In this document: piece after piece, positions 9,080 to 17,692 of the stretch
Position numbering within the stretch: the first letter of the stretch is position 1
Layout of the letters: every line of letters starts with the position of its first letter
From: a virus
DNA: 38,084 bases
Reading direction: 5' to 3' (one strand)
Virus record (IMG/VR): IMGVR_UViG_3300008119_000019
Coordinates: 1 to 38,084 of that record
Program-made: the position numbers and the translations under genes
Notes under the pieces: model-generated
Database searches by the model: none
Seen by the model: only the letters and a program-made list of their open reading frames with translations
What the model was told of the DNA's origin: nothing

Positions 9080-9267
9080 TGTTTTGCAGAAGATGTAGAA
9101 CTGGCAGAGTGTTCATAGACAGGGTATATTCCCAATATGATCACTTAGAGCTTTACTGTATTAAGTGTGCTAAAAGATGGGTCTTTCATAAACAAGGGAG
9201 TAGATTTGCATCATGGCTAATGAAAAAAGAAGCCGAAAGAGCAAAGACTTACGGTACTTTTTCCTAA
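9076..9267 (+). CDS. Small zinc-ribbon protein
   Basis: A 63-residue protein. The ATG at 9076 overlaps the phosphoesterase stop (ATGA), which fits the coupled style of this genome better than the upstream ATG at 9046. Two Cys-x-x-Cys pairs (FCRRC near the start and YCIKC about residue 30) form a classic zinc ribbon; the rest is basic with aromatic residues. It could bind nucleic acid or act as a partner protein. The 3' part overlaps the following HTH gene by 55 bases. No specific family recognised. Confidence 0.65.
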   Translation: MMFCRRCRTGRVFIDRVYSQYDHLELYCIKCAKRWVFHKQGSRFASWLMKKEAERAKTYGTFS

Positions 9268-9728
9268 ACGGAGAATTACATAAGAAGTTGCATGTAAATA
9301 AGTCTTCAGACGTTATAACTGCTTGGAACTATGATCAAGCAAAGCGTGTTGGATACTCTCTTAGCGATGCAAAAAAGAATTTACAGCAAGCCTATACTAT
9401 TAATGAAGCAGCATCATTACTTAATAGGCATAGAAATAGAATATTAGAGTATATTGAAAAGGGGTTTATAACTAAACCTAAAATGACATATACCCTAGAT
9501 TCTAAAAAGAAGCCAGTAAAATACTTAATGTCAGAAGATGATGTTATGCTGGTAAGAGAATTTTTATCCACATTACACAGAGGCAGGCCAAGAAAAGATG
9601 GCTTGATTACTTCTAAGAATGTGCCTACGAAACAGGAGCTTCGTGCAAAAATTAAAAATGAAGTTGTTTTATATCAACAAACATCAGACGGAGAATTTAT
9701 ACCTGTCTGGAAACAGCCAGAGTGGTAA
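9213..9728 (+). CDS. MerR/excisionase-like helix-turn-helix protein
   Basis: A 171-residue protein with a winged-helix HTH at about residues 60-120: YTINEAASLLNRHRNRILEY, then a recognition wing with KYLMSEDDVMLVREFL, followed by a basic RGRPRKDG segment (AT-hook-like, around residue 125). This is the arrangement of MerR/Xis-type DNA-binding domains that read a binding site with a HTH and a wing. The C-terminal QTSDGEFIPVWK may form a small beta tail. There is no integrase nearby, so excision is unlikely; transcription control or replication-origin binding is more plausible. It overlaps the zinc-ribbon gene by 55 bases. Confidence 0.7.
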   Translation: MANEKRSRKSKDLRYFFLNGELHKKLHVNKSSDVITAWNYDQAKRVGYSLSDAKKNLQQAYTINEAASLLNRHRNRILEYIEKGFITKPKMTYTLDSKKKPVKYLMSEDDVMLVREFLSTLHRGRPRKDGLITSKNVPTKQELRAKIKNEVVLYQQTSDGEFIPVWKQPEW

Positions 9729-9730
9729 TA

Positions 9731-10042
9731 ATGACTAAACAAACAAATAAGAATATTAAAAAAACTGCAAAAAAGTCTACTAAAAAGGCTCCAGCTAAAA
9801 AAACAAAAATGAGTTCTGAGCCTAATCATGAAGTGGATATAAATCAAAAGCTGGCATACACTAGGTCTGCAGTATATTTAGAAGAGGCTGGAAGTCGTGC
9901 TGCTATTTCTAAAAATCTCGAGGGATTATTATTGGTAGCTAAAGGCTGGATGGAATTGGCGGACATGCTAGATACTGGACAGGAATCTAAGAAACGTGCT
10001 AAACTGGGATTCAGACCGCATACGGAGGAAGAAAATGAGTGA
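9731..10042 (+). CDS. Lys-rich (histone-H1-like tail) small protein
   Basis: A 103-residue protein. The ATG at 9731 comes three bases after the previous stop; a GTG at 9722 would add only three residues. The first ~30 residues repeat Lys with Ala, Thr and Pro (KKTAKKSTKKAPAKK), like histone H1 or HU tails, and should bind DNA non-specifically. Residues 40-90 are helical (SAVYLEEAGSRAAISKNLEGLLL, LGMELADM-like helix), the end is acidic. It may compact or organise DNA during replication. The stop lies inside the next gene's start region (8-base overlap). Confidence 0.65.
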   Translation: MTKQTNKNIKKTAKKSTKKAPAKKTKMSSEPNHEVDINQKLAYTRSAVYLEEAGSRAAISKNLEGLLLVAKGWMELADMLDTGQESKKRAKLGFRPHTEEENE

Positions 10043-10253
10043 AATTGATAATACAAGAGTAACCGTAACCCTTGGCTTTACTAAAAACTTAGGTAATTTT
10101 GAAAGCCTAAGAGTGGATATTGGAATACAGGATCATCTAAGATCTGGTGAAAATATTAATGATGCCACTGATCGTGTCTATAAGTTTGTTGAAAAGAAGT
10201 TAGAAGAGAAGGCAACAGAGATAGCGGAAGAATTAAGTGTCGGCAAAAAGTGA
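10035..10253 (+). CDS. Small conserved-looking phage protein, unknown function
   Basis: A 72-residue protein. The ATG at 10035 follows an ACGGAGGA ribosome-binding site (10022-10029), so it is chosen over the frame's earlier ATG at 9996. Predicted fold is beta-beta followed by a long C-terminal helix (NDATDRVYKFVEKKLEEKATEI). No motif recognised; it sits in the replication operon just before the putative helicase-associated gene and overlaps it by 17 bases. Confidence 0.6.
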   Translation: MSEIDNTRVTVTLGFTKNLGNFESLRVDIGIQDHLRSGENINDATDRVYKFVEKKLEEKATEIAEELSVGKK

Positions 10254-10590
10254 TCCAAAATTATCCTATGCATTAATATCACTGTATGAAAATCTATACT
10301 TAGATAAGTATGGTAAAAGACCAGTAGTTAATAGATATAGAGAGAAGTGGGGAATGCAGGACGTAATAGAGTCGGTTGGCTATGACCGTGCTAAAGAATT
10401 ATTGGATTACTATTTTAAAACCAATAAGCCTGGACATCCAGTAAACTGGTTCTTTATGAATTTTGATAGCATGGACAAAATGCTATACCAAAAAGCTGAA
10501 GATGAGATTAATAGAAAAAAGCTTAAGCAGCTAACAAAACAAATGGTAGAGGAGATGGAGAGTAATGAACACCGAAGCAGCAGTAATTAG
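10237..10590 (+). CDS. Helicase-neighbour protein, possible helicase loader
   Basis: A 117-residue, mainly helical and highly charged protein starting at GTG (10237) behind GGAAG (10226-10230). Contains WGMQDVIESVGYDRAKELLDYYF and PVNWFFMNFDSMDKML, then a long C-terminal helix rich in Lys and Glu. No ATPase motif. Phage helicase loaders are often small helical proteins encoded directly before the helicase, as here (26-base overlap with the DnaB-like gene). The function is therefore a positional hypothesis, not a family match. Confidence 0.6.
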   Translation: MSAKSDPKLSYALISLYENLYLDKYGKRPVVNRYREKWGMQDVIESVGYDRAKELLDYYFKTNKPGHPVNWFFMNFDSMDKMLYQKAEDEINRKKLKQLTKQMVEEMESNEHRSSSN

Positions 10591-11779
10591 TGCAGTATGT
10601 AAAAATAAAGACATAAGCACACTCCTTGCAGATAATGTAGACGAGGTATTTCAATCACACAAAGATGTATGGGATGGATTGAAGTCATACTACTATAAGT
10701 TTAGAGCTGTTCCAGACATTGGAGTTTTGCAAGACAAGTACCGTGATTTTGATGCTGTAGAGGTAAATGCAGAAACTGGATTTTATTTAGAACAAATGAA
10801 GTCGGAGTTTTTAGGAAATAAGATTAAGACAATTATCTTAAACTCTGGATCATCATTAAAGGAAAATGCACCATCTAGAGTTCTTCAGCAAATGCAGATG
10901 CAATTGGCTGGACTTAGTAAGTTTACAAACAATGTTAGAGACTTAGACATTACAGATGTTCAATCTGCTAAGGATCATTATCTTTCAGTAAGAGATAGAT
11001 CATTAGCAATGGGTGGCTCCCCAGGAATACCAACTGGATTTAAAGCAATAGATGCTGCCTATCCAACTGGATTAGCTCCAGGTCACTTAGCAGTTGTTAT
11101 TGGTTGGCCAGGAAAAGGAAAGACTTGGTTTACATCATATCTAGCATGCAAAGCTTGGGAGCAGGGATTTAAACCAATGATCATCTCCCTTGAAATGTCT
11201 CCAGAGAATATGCGTGACCGCATATACACTATGCTTGGATCTGGATTATTTAGAGCAAGTCAATTTCAAAGAGGAGATATTAACCTAGATGACTTTGGCA
11301 CATGGGCAGATAAAAGTTTTAAAGATAAGCGTGGGTTTATTCTAGTATCCAACGAGGGAACTAATGAAGTAACACCAGCAACAGTACAGGGTAAGATAGA
11401 CCAGCACAGACCAGACCTTGTAATTCTTGACTATCATCAACTATTTAATGATAATAAAAGATCTAATTCTGAAGTTGAAAGAAATAGAAATATTTCTAGA
11501 GAGTTCAAGCTGCTTGCGGTAACAAATAACATACCAGTTATTGATATTACTGCTGCTACTGCAGATGATATATCTGACCACGATACACCACCTATGATGA
11601 GCCAGGTGGCATGGTCAAAGGCTATCGAGTATGATGCTGATATAGCTATGGCTGTCCATAGACATCCAGATACAAATATGATTGAAATTGTATCTAGAAA
11701 GAATAGACACGGTAGAGATTTCAGCTTCTTTTTGGACTGGGATATTGATAGGGGTATAATTAAAGAACTGTACGAGTAG
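10565..11779 (+). CDS. DnaB-type replicative DNA helicase
   Basis: A 404-residue RecA-fold hexameric helicase that unwinds DNA ahead of the fork. Residues 1-120 are the helical N-terminal collar. Walker A is GWPGKGKT (180-187), followed by MIISLEMSPENMRDR (206-219), typical of DnaB motif H1a; Walker B is DLVILDYHQLF (284-293). Later come SREFKLLAV, IPVIDITAA and an arginine-bearing VSRKNRHGRDFSF near the C-terminus. It is shorter than bacterial DnaB (about 450-470). ATG at 10565 lies within the previous gene. Primase, SSB and polymerase follow, so this is the core of the phage replisome. Confidence 0.93.
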   Translation: MNTEAAVISAVCKNKDISTLLADNVDEVFQSHKDVWDGLKSYYYKFRAVPDIGVLQDKYRDFDAVEVNAETGFYLEQMKSEFLGNKIKTIILNSGSSLKENAPSRVLQQMQMQLAGLSKFTNNVRDLDITDVQSAKDHYLSVRDRSLAMGGSPGIPTGFKAIDAAYPTGLAPGHLAVVIGWPGKGKTWFTSYLACKAWEQGFKPMIISLEMSPENMRDRIYTMLGSGLFRASQFQRGDINLDDFGTWADKSFKDKRGFILVSNEGTNEVTPATVQGKIDQHRPDLVILDYHQLFNDNKRSNSEVERNRNISREFKLLAVTNNIPVIDITAATADDISDHDTPPMMSQVAWSKAIEYDADIAMAVHRHPDTNMIEIVSRKNRHGRDFSFFLDWDIDRGIIKELYE

Positions 11780-11793
11780 AAAGATGCTACAGT

Positions 11794-12111
11794 TTGACCC
11801 ACAAAAGAATAAAGCGTTTTAAGATAAATGGTACATTTAGGGACGATTCGGACATGATTCGAATACGTGCCCAATTTGAGTCCACTTTAATTCAATCAAT
11901 GCGTGGGGATGGGTACATACCAGTGCTTGACATAGACCCAGCCTTTTCAGTATCATATAATGTAGAAGATAAAAATTGGTCGTTTGTATTAACGATTCAT
12001 GGTATTTATATAGGAAAGGTTAAGGCGTGGCAAATAGAGGGATTCTCAAACGGCAAGATGCTTCCACGCAGTATACAGAAAAGCAAGTTAAAAAAGTCCT
12101 TAAAGCAATAG
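11794..12111 (+). CDS. Unknown protein between helicase and primase
   Basis: A 105-residue alpha/beta protein. The start is uncertain: TTG at 11794 gives a basic N-terminus (HKRIKRFKINGTF), while the first ATG in frame is 11854. Contains DIDPAFSVSYN, WSFVLTIHGIYIGK and a closing EGFSNGKMLPRS, a layout that small proteins in actinophage replication clusters share. It overlaps the primase frame by 85 bases. No catalytic motif is visible. Its constant position between helicase and primase suggests a replication accessory role, as inference. Confidence 0.55.
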   Translation: MTHKRIKRFKINGTFRDDSDMIRIRAQFESTLIQSMRGDGYIPVLDIDPAFSVSYNVEDKNWSFVLTIHGIYIGKVKAWQIEGFSNGKMLPRSIQKSKLKKSLKQ

Positions 12112-13052
12112 AGATATCTTTAGTATCAGAAACTGGAAACGACTTTTTATGCTTATGCCCAATACACGGAAACAGAAATACACCAAGCTTATCTGTATCT
12201 AAACAAACAGGTCTGTTTCTTTGCTTTAATCCATCATGTGGGGCAAGTGGATCTTTACAGGAGCTCGTAAAAACAATTACAAAAAGAAATGAATTTGAGT
12301 CACTGAGATTAATATCTAAATGTGTGACTGATTCATTAGAAGATTTTGATGAACAAATTGTAGAAGTTTTAGAAGAAAAGCCAGAGTTCGTTCAATTCGA
12401 TCCACATATACTAGACAAACTTTGGTCTGAGATGGAATTATATTCAGATGGCAGAGACTATATGCATAGTCGTGGATTCAACGATGAAACAATAAATTAT
12501 TTTCAGGTTGGATATTCTCATAATCAAGAAATGGTTACAGTTCCAGTTCATTCTCCAGATGGACTACCTATAGGAATTGTTGGTCGGGGCATAAAAGATA
12601 AAAAGTTTAAAAATTCTACAGGGCTACCAAAAACCAAAACATTATTTAATGTGCATAGAGCCAAGAGATTATCATCAACTGTAATTGTGACAGAAGCATC
12701 GTTTGACGCCATGAGAGTCCACCAATCTGGTTATCCAAATGTTGTGGCAACTTTGGGCGGACACCTAAGTCCACACAACTACGATCTTTTAAATAGATAT
12801 TTTACTAAAATTATAATTGCTACAGATTTTGACGATAAGTCTAGCCACAATGGTAAAAACCCAGGAAGAGACTTGGGCAATTCAATAGCTAATCGCCTAA
12901 AGAATAAAGATGTTTACTGGGCTAGTTATGAATATAATGTTGTATATCCCCATGGTGCAAAAGATATGGGAGATATGACAGACGAAGAAATAAAACAGTG
13001 TATAGAAAATTCTGTACCAAATTACGAGTACCACTCTTGGGAAATCTACTAG
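12027..13052 (+). CDS. DnaG-type DNA primase
   Basis: A 341-residue primase that lays down RNA primers. The N-terminal CHC2 zinc domain shows CPIH (C44, H47) and CFNPSC (C66, C71), with the usual PSLSVS strand between. The TOPRIM catalytic core has TVIVTEASFDAM (Glu223) and the metal-binding ATDFDD (D267, D269, D270). It lacks the C-terminal helicase-binding domain of bacterial DnaG (about 600 residues), as in many phages. The GTG at 12027 (GAAAGG upstream) is the only standard start before the zinc domain and lies inside the preceding gene. It pairs with the DnaB-type helicase upstream. Confidence 0.9.
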   Translation: MANRGILKRQDASTQYTEKQVKKVLKAIEISLVSETGNDFLCLCPIHGNRNTPSLSVSKQTGLFLCFNPSCGASGSLQELVKTITKRNEFESLRLISKCVTDSLEDFDEQIVEVLEEKPEFVQFDPHILDKLWSEMELYSDGRDYMHSRGFNDETINYFQVGYSHNQEMVTVPVHSPDGLPIGIVGRGIKDKKFKNSTGLPKTKTLFNVHRAKRLSSTVIVTEASFDAMRVHQSGYPNVVATLGGHLSPHNYDLLNRYFTKIIIATDFDDKSSHNGKNPGRDLGNSIANRLKNKDVYWASYEYNVVYPHGAKDMGDMTDEEIKQCIENSVPNYEYHSWEIY

Positions 13053-13065
13053 AATGGTGTATACT
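13037..13065 (+). promoter_or_regulatory. Candidate promoter for the SSB/polymerase genes
   Basis: TTGGGA (13037-13042), exactly 17 bases, TATACT (13060-13065), with TGG just upstream of the -10. The leader that follows includes a short GAGGC/GCCTC hairpin (about 13074-13090) and AAAGG ahead of the SSB start. It would give extra expression of the abundant ssDNA-binding protein. Confidence 0.55.
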
Positions 13066-13118
13066 AGAATGACAGAGGCATTTATAGCCTCAAATATCAG
13101 AAAAGGAAAATATATAAT

Positions 13119-13787
13119 ATGATGGCAATAGTTAAAGGGCTTAAGAACATTAATAGTGCTCTAGATAAGCCAAGCGATTCAGAAGGTAGCAAAGCTCGTT
13201 GGGTAAAACTAGCGGACGGCGAAAGCGTAAAGATCAGATTTTTACAAGAATTAGATCCAGACTCACCAAATTATTTAGAAAAAAATGGGTTAGGCTTTAT
13301 AGCAGCAGAACATACAAACCCAAAAAATTACAAATCAAAAGCATTATGTACTTCAGATGACCAGGGTCGTTGCTGGGCATGTGAGCAACATCGTAAAGAC
13401 TACAAGGCTGGCTGGAAGGCACGTAGCAGGCTGTACATCAACGTTTTGGTTGACGACGGTAAAGAAGAGCCATACGTAGCAATTCTTTCTCAGGGTACAA
13501 GCGGTAAGTCAATAACACCAACATTAATTGAATATGCTGGAGAAATGGGCAGCGTATCAAATCTCACATGGAGACTAAAGAGAAGTGGTACAGGCACATC
13601 AACAGAGTACGTAGGTATTTCATTGGGCCAAGACAAAGAAGCCTTTGACCTATCAAAGTACGAATTATTCCAACTTGAAAAGGTTGCAGTTAAGGAAATC
13701 CCATATGAGGAACAAGAAAAGTTCTACATGGTCGGAGAATCCGAAGAGCAATCATCAGATAGCTCATCTAGTAACGTAGAGTGGTAA
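13119..13787 (+). CDS. gp32-like single-stranded DNA-binding protein
   Basis: A 222-residue protein. The start ATGATG at 13119/13122 follows AAAAGGA. KWV-K-LADGESVKIRFLQEL at residues ~26-46 is the entry strand of the OB fold of T4 gp32-like SSBs; a zinc-site-like set follows (ALCTSD...GRCWACEQH, about 76-92), then aromatic/basic strands (SRLYINVLVDD) suitable for ssDNA contact. The C-terminus is acidic and Ser-rich (GESEEQSSDSSSSN), the usual protein-docking tail. In this family the protein coats ssDNA and recruits replisome partners. It has its own promoter upstream and a very stable hairpin downstream. Confidence 0.85.
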   Translation: MMAIVKGLKNINSALDKPSDSEGSKARWVKLADGESVKIRFLQELDPDSPNYLEKNGLGFIAAEHTNPKNYKSKALCTSDDQGRCWACEQHRKDYKAGWKARSRLYINVLVDDGKEEPYVAILSQGTSGKSITPTLIEYAGEMGSVSNLTWRLKRSGTGTSTEYVGISLGQDKEAFDLSKYELFQLEKVAVKEIPYEEQEKFYMVGESEEQSSDSSSSNVEW

Positions 13788-13788
13788 G

Positions 13789-13816
13789 TTGTGGGGGCGG
13801 GAAACCGCCCCTACAA
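13789..13816 (+). other. Very stable GC-rich hairpin with GAAA tetraloop
   Basis: Left arm 13789-13800 (TTGTG then GGGGCGG), loop GAAA 13801-13804, right arm 13805-13816 (CCGCCCC then TACAA): 12 base pairs with one G-U. It begins one base after the SSB stop codon and ends 20 bases before the polymerase ATG. There is no downstream T-run, so it is not a standard intrinsic terminator; a 3'-protecting hairpin or processing site that separates abundant SSB mRNA from polymerase mRNA is more likely. Confidence 0.8.
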
Positions 13817-13835
13817 ATATTCAAGAAAGGTATAA

Positions 13836-16800
13836 ATGTCTAACTTCACACACTTACACGTACATTCACAGTATAGTGTAATGGACGGATTAAATAGTCC
13901 AATGGAATTACTGAGTGCTGCACAAAAACTTGGTCACACATCCATTGCTATTACAGATCACGGTACCCTATCTAGTCATAGAGAAATGCAAAAAGCAGCC
14001 GAGGAACTTGGCATGAAGCCTATACTTGGTGTAGAGGCATATATTTCTGCAACCGATAGATTTGATAAGCGTGATACAAGTAAGCGTGATGATAATACTT
14101 CTATATTTAATCACATAATTATTTTGGCCAAGAATGAGGCAGGTCTTCGTAATCTAAATAAGTTATCTGAAATTGCTTGGACAGAAGGATACTATCATAA
14201 ACCTAGAATTGATAGGGAAATTTTAGCGGAGTATAAAGAAGGGCTAATAGTTTTATCTGGCTGTATGAATGGCCTTATATCAAAAGCAATTGAACGTGGC
14301 GAAGAAGACGAAGCAAGGATGCTTGCAAAATGGTTTAAGAATACATTTGAAGATGACTTTTATATGGAGATTCAGCCACATAATCCAGTTGAGCTGAATA
14401 ATAAGCTATTAGAAATTGCAGATGCCACTGGAATCAAACCAGTTGTTACAGCAGATTGCCATTTTTCATGTGAAGAGGAAAGAGCTCTAGAAGAGGCAAT
14501 GCTTATTCTATCAACATCTCCCAAGCCAAATAAAGATGCAGACTTTGAAAAGTCTAGACAAATAGATAATATATTTGAAAGATTTAATTATTTGTATCCA
14601 GATAGAAAGATTAGTTTTGAGGATCTAGATGTATACATCATGGACCGTGAAACAATTGAAAAGCAAATGATTGAACAAGGTATTACAAGGTCCGATATTT
14701 ACGACAACACTGTTTTGATTGCAGACTCAATAGGAACATATAAGTTTCATCAGGGGCTAAGTATTCTTCCAAGACCAAAAGAGGACCCAGACGATACTGT
14801 AAGAAAGTTTTGTTGGGAGGCTATGGAAAGATTAAAACTTACATCTCCATGGCTAGGTAATGATATATATGAAGTAAGACTAGAAGAAGAGCTACATGTA
14901 ATTAAAGAAAAAGATTTTGCTCCATACTTTTTAGTTATTTCAGATATGATTAACTGGGCTAAGTCTCAGAATATTTTAGTGGGTCCAGGTCGTGGTTCAG
15001 CAGCAGGATCCCTAGTTTGTTATTTATTAGGAATTACAAATGTTGATCCTATAGAGTATAACCTTCTGTTTTTTAGATTTATTAATGAAGAAAGAAATGA
15101 CTTTCCAGATATCGATACAGACTTTGAAGACCGTAGACGTGGAGAAGTAAAAGACTATATTCGTAAAAAATTTAAAAACGTGGCGTCTATATCTACATTT
15201 ACATACTTTAAAGACAAGGGTGTTGTCCGTGATGCTGCCCGTGTATTCATGGTGCCACTTGGAGAGGTCAATAAAGCTCTCAAGCTTGTGGACACATTTG
15301 AAGAATTTGAAGAGTCTGAAAATCTTAAATGGTTTAGATTAAAATATCCAGAAGTAGTTAAGTTAGCAAGACAACTTCGTGGAAGAATAAGATCTGTAGG
15401 AATGCATGCTGCTGGAGTAGTTGTTGCAAATAAGCCACTGAATGCATATGCACCAATTGAAACTAGAACAGATCCTAGCGATAAAGTTTCTGGGCGTGTT
15501 CCAGTAGTCGCATATGATATGGACCAGGTTGCAGATATTGGACTTATTAAACTCGACGTTCTTGGACTAAAAACATTATCTGTAGTTTCAGATACTGTGT
15601 CAATGATTGAACAAAGAACTAAAAATAAAATTGATCTATCTCAAATATCATTAACTGATGAGAAAGTATTTCAGTCTTTATCTGCTGGATTTACAAAGGG
15701 TGTATTCCAGGCTGAAGCGGTTCCTTATACAAACCTACTTATTAAAATGGGTGTAAGCGAATTCGAAGATTTAGCTGCCTCAAATGCACTAGTTCGACCT
15801 GGGGCAATGAATACTGTTGGGCAAGCTTATATTAATAGAAAGAATAAGTATGAGGCTGTTTCATATATTCACCCAATTATGAAAGAGTTTACAGAGAATA
15901 CATATGGTGTTATTATTTATCAAGAGCAAGTTATGCAAGCCTGCGTACACCTAGGCGGCATGTCTTGGGCAGAAGCCGATAAGGTTAGAAAAATTATTGG
16001 TAAAAAGAAAGATGCAAAGGAGTTTGATCAGTTCCGTGAGAAGTTTGTTGTTGGTGCAAGCAGACATATATCAAAAGAGGCAGCGGAAAGTCTATGGCAT
16101 ACTTTTGAAGCTCATGCTGGCTATTCCTTTAATAGGTCTCATGCTGTTGCTTACTCTCTACTATCTTATTGGACGGCTTGGCTAAAACTTTATTACCCAT
16201 TAGAGTTTATGTTTGCCTTATTAAAAAATGAAGGCGATAAGGATGCAAGAACAGATTATCTGATAGAAGCCAAGAGACTTGGTATTAAAATATTGTTGCC
16301 ACACGTAAATGAGTCTGATTTAGACTTTACGATACAGGGAGATGCAATAAGATTTGGTCTTTCTAATGTTAAGTATATTTCAGATAACATTGGTCGTAAA
16401 ATTATTGAAAACAGACCGTATAAAAATTACGCAGACCTTAAGGAAAAAGCATCTCAGAAAAAAAGCGGTATATCATCAAGAGCTTTGGATGCACTTAATT
16501 CAATTGGTGGCGCATCGTTTGACGATAACCCAAGAACTGGAAAAGAAAAAGACCACCTATATGAATACTTAAACATACCTAAGTTTGATATAAGTGGTAT
16601 TACGCCATTTATTAAATCTCAGATCAACAGGCTTGAGGATTTTGAAGAGCTAGGCACATTTGTATTTATGGCTATGGTTAAATCAATCAAGCGTGGTCAG
16701 GGCTGGTCAAGAATTGAGTTAGTTGATGAGAGTGGTTCTATAGGTGTATTCCATAATGAACAAACACAAATTGAAACTGGACAGATGTACTTTTTCTTAG

Positions 16801-17129
16801 TTGGAGATAATAGAATACATAGGTATGTTGAAATAGATAAAGTGGTCAAAGAAGATCGCTCAGACCCATTCGTTAACTTCCTGTATTCACAAAAATTTGA
16901 TCTAAGCGATAATAATTTTTATGTAATAGATTTTACTAACTATAAGACTAAGGCTGGAAAAATGATGGCGCATACAATTTTAACTGATCCTAATAAAAAG
17001 TTAATACGTGCTATTGCATTCCCACAAATATATGCCAGAGCTTTAGGTAAGATGAAGCCAGGGCATAAGGTAGAACTAATGTTTGGAAAAACAGATGATG
17101 GAACAATAACAATAAAGGAGATAAAGTGA
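13836..17129 (+). CDS. DNA polymerase III alpha-like (DnaE family) polymerase with intact PHP domain
   Basis: A 1097-residue C-family replicative polymerase. The PHP domain (residues 1-~270) keeps all nine metal-ligand positions: HLHVH and the following D17, ITDHG, GVEAY, NHIIILAKN, LSGC, QPHN region and TADCHF. Palm: GPGRGSAAGS, catalytic PDIDTDF (D425, D427, D429 neighbourhood), IKLDVLG (D574), then YQEQVM and the fingers/HhH region (YSFNRSHAVAYS). The C-terminus has an OB domain (GTFVFMAMVKSIKRGQGWSRI). A clear AAAGG precedes the ATG. In mycobacterial DnaE1 an intact PHP does the proofreading, so this enzyme may proofread too. The next gene overlaps by GTGA. Confidence 0.95.
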   Translation: MSNFTHLHVHSQYSVMDGLNSPMELLSAAQKLGHTSIAITDHGTLSSHREMQKAAEELGMKPILGVEAYISATDRFDKRDTSKRDDNTSIFNHIIILAKNEAGLRNLNKLSEIAWTEGYYHKPRIDREILAEYKEGLIVLSGCMNGLISKAIERGEEDEARMLAKWFKNTFEDDFYMEIQPHNPVELNNKLLEIADATGIKPVVTADCHFSCEEERALEEAMLILSTSPKPNKDADFEKSRQIDNIFERFNYLYPDRKISFEDLDVYIMDRETIEKQMIEQGITRSDIYDNTVLIADSIGTYKFHQGLSILPRPKEDPDDTVRKFCWEAMERLKLTSPWLGNDIYEVRLEEELHVIKEKDFAPYFLVISDMINWAKSQNILVGPGRGSAAGSLVCYLLGITNVDPIEYNLLFFRFINEERNDFPDIDTDFEDRRRGEVKDYIRKKFKNVASISTFTYFKDKGVVRDAARVFMVPLGEVNKALKLVDTFEEFEESENLKWFRLKYPEVVKLARQLRGRIRSVGMHAAGVVVANKPLNAYAPIETRTDPSDKVSGRVPVVAYDMDQVADIGLIKLDVLGLKTLSVVSDTVSMIEQRTKNKIDLSQISLTDEKVFQSLSAGFTKGVFQAEAVPYTNLLIKMGVSEFEDLAASNALVRPGAMNTVGQAYINRKNKYEAVSYIHPIMKEFTENTYGVIIYQEQVMQACVHLGGMSWAEADKVRKIIGKKKDAKEFDQFREKFVVGASRHISKEAAESLWHTFEAHAGYSFNRSHAVAYSLLSYWTAWLKLYYPLEFMFALLKNEGDKDARTDYLIEAKRLGIKILLPHVNESDLDFTIQGDAIRFGLSNVKYISDNIGRKIIENRPYKNYADLKEKASQKKSGISSRALDALNSIGGASFDDNPRTGKEKDHLYEYLNIPKFDISGITPFIKSQINRLEDFEELGTFVFMAMVKSIKRGQGWSRIELVDESGSIGVFHNEQTQIETGQMYFFLVGDNRIHRYVEIDKVVKEDRSDPFVNFLYSQKFDLSDNNFYVIDFTNYKTKAGKMMAHTILTDPNKKLIRAIAFPQIYARALGKMKPGHKVELMFGKTDDGTITIKEIK

Positions 17130-17374
17130 CAGAACAAACAGATATAAAAAATATAGAAATATCACTGCCAAGATTATTATTGGCAGCAACCGCTACTATG
17201 GGTGAGCTTCCAATAAGTATTGAGAAGTATCTTTCTCATGATTTAGACCACAAGAAAATGATGTTAGATTTAGACGAGGACCAAAAAACTTTTGTCGTCA
17301 GACTTGTGGATAAAGAAAATGAAGATCACGTACATTCAGAAGAGGAGAGCAATGAGTCTGGACCTACTAGCTAG
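17126..17374 (+). CDS. Small acidic protein, unknown function
   Basis: An 82-residue protein starting at GTG in a GTGA overlap with the polymerase stop, so translation is coupled. N-terminal helix (PRLLLAATATMGELPI), then a strongly acidic C-terminus ending EEESNESG. Nothing in it matches a known family. The coupling suggests a polymerase accessory protein, an inference from position only. Confidence 0.55.
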   Translation: MTEQTDIKNIEISLPRLLLAATATMGELPISIEKYLSHDLDHKKMMLDLDEDQKTFVVRLVDKENEDHVHSEEESNESGPTS

Positions 17375-17672
17375 AGAAACACACACCGTTGCAAGATCCA
17401 AAGGTTTTTGGGAGGGTGAAGTTACATACGACAAAATAGGTAACAAACTTGCTTTAGTGCATTCAGAAGTTACAGAAGTTCTAGAGGCTATTAGAAAAAG
17501 CAAGGGCGGGGACGAAGTTGTTGAAGAAATGGCAGATGTCATAATTAGATTAGTAGACATTTACCAGGCAATGGTTAACTCTGGTGATATAACAAAATCG
17601 CTAGATATTGCTATAGAAAGAAAAATGATGAAAAATAAGGAAAGACCAGCACTTCACGGAAACCTATTTTAA
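17352..17672 (+). CDS. MazG-like nucleoside triphosphate pyrophosphohydrolase
   Basis: A 106-residue all-helical protein. The ATG at 17352 follows GAGGAGAG and overlaps the preceding gene by 23 bases; upstream in-frame starts have no such site. It has the MazG metal pattern: ALVHSEVTEVLEAIR (E-x-x-E) and, after a spacer, VEEMADVIIRLVD (E-x-x-D). Family members hydrolyse (d)NTPs to the monophosphate; phage versions are thought to alter nucleotide pools or alarmone levels. Located between polymerase and recombinase genes. Short single-domain form, so dimer or tetramer assembly is expected. Confidence 0.8.
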   Translation: MSLDLLARETHTVARSKGFWEGEVTYDKIGNKLALVHSEVTEVLEAIRKSKGGDEVVEEMADVIIRLVDIYQAMVNSGDITKSLDIAIERKMMKNKERPALHGNLF

Positions 17673-17686
17673 TGGTATAATATAAT
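17653..17686 (+). promoter_or_regulatory. Candidate promoter of the recombination region
   Basis: TTCACG (17653-17658), 17-base spacer, TATAAT (17676-17681) with TGG extension. A second overlapping TATAAT lies at 17681-17686. The ATG of the following small gene is at 17693, only 6-11 bases beyond, so its mRNA would be leaderless or nearly so. Confidence 0.6.
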
Positions 17687-17692
17687 ATACAA

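Noticed and set aside
11437-11874. 145-codon minus-strand ORF opposite the helicase
   Set aside because: The + frame carries Walker B and downstream helicase motifs; the antisense frame has none.
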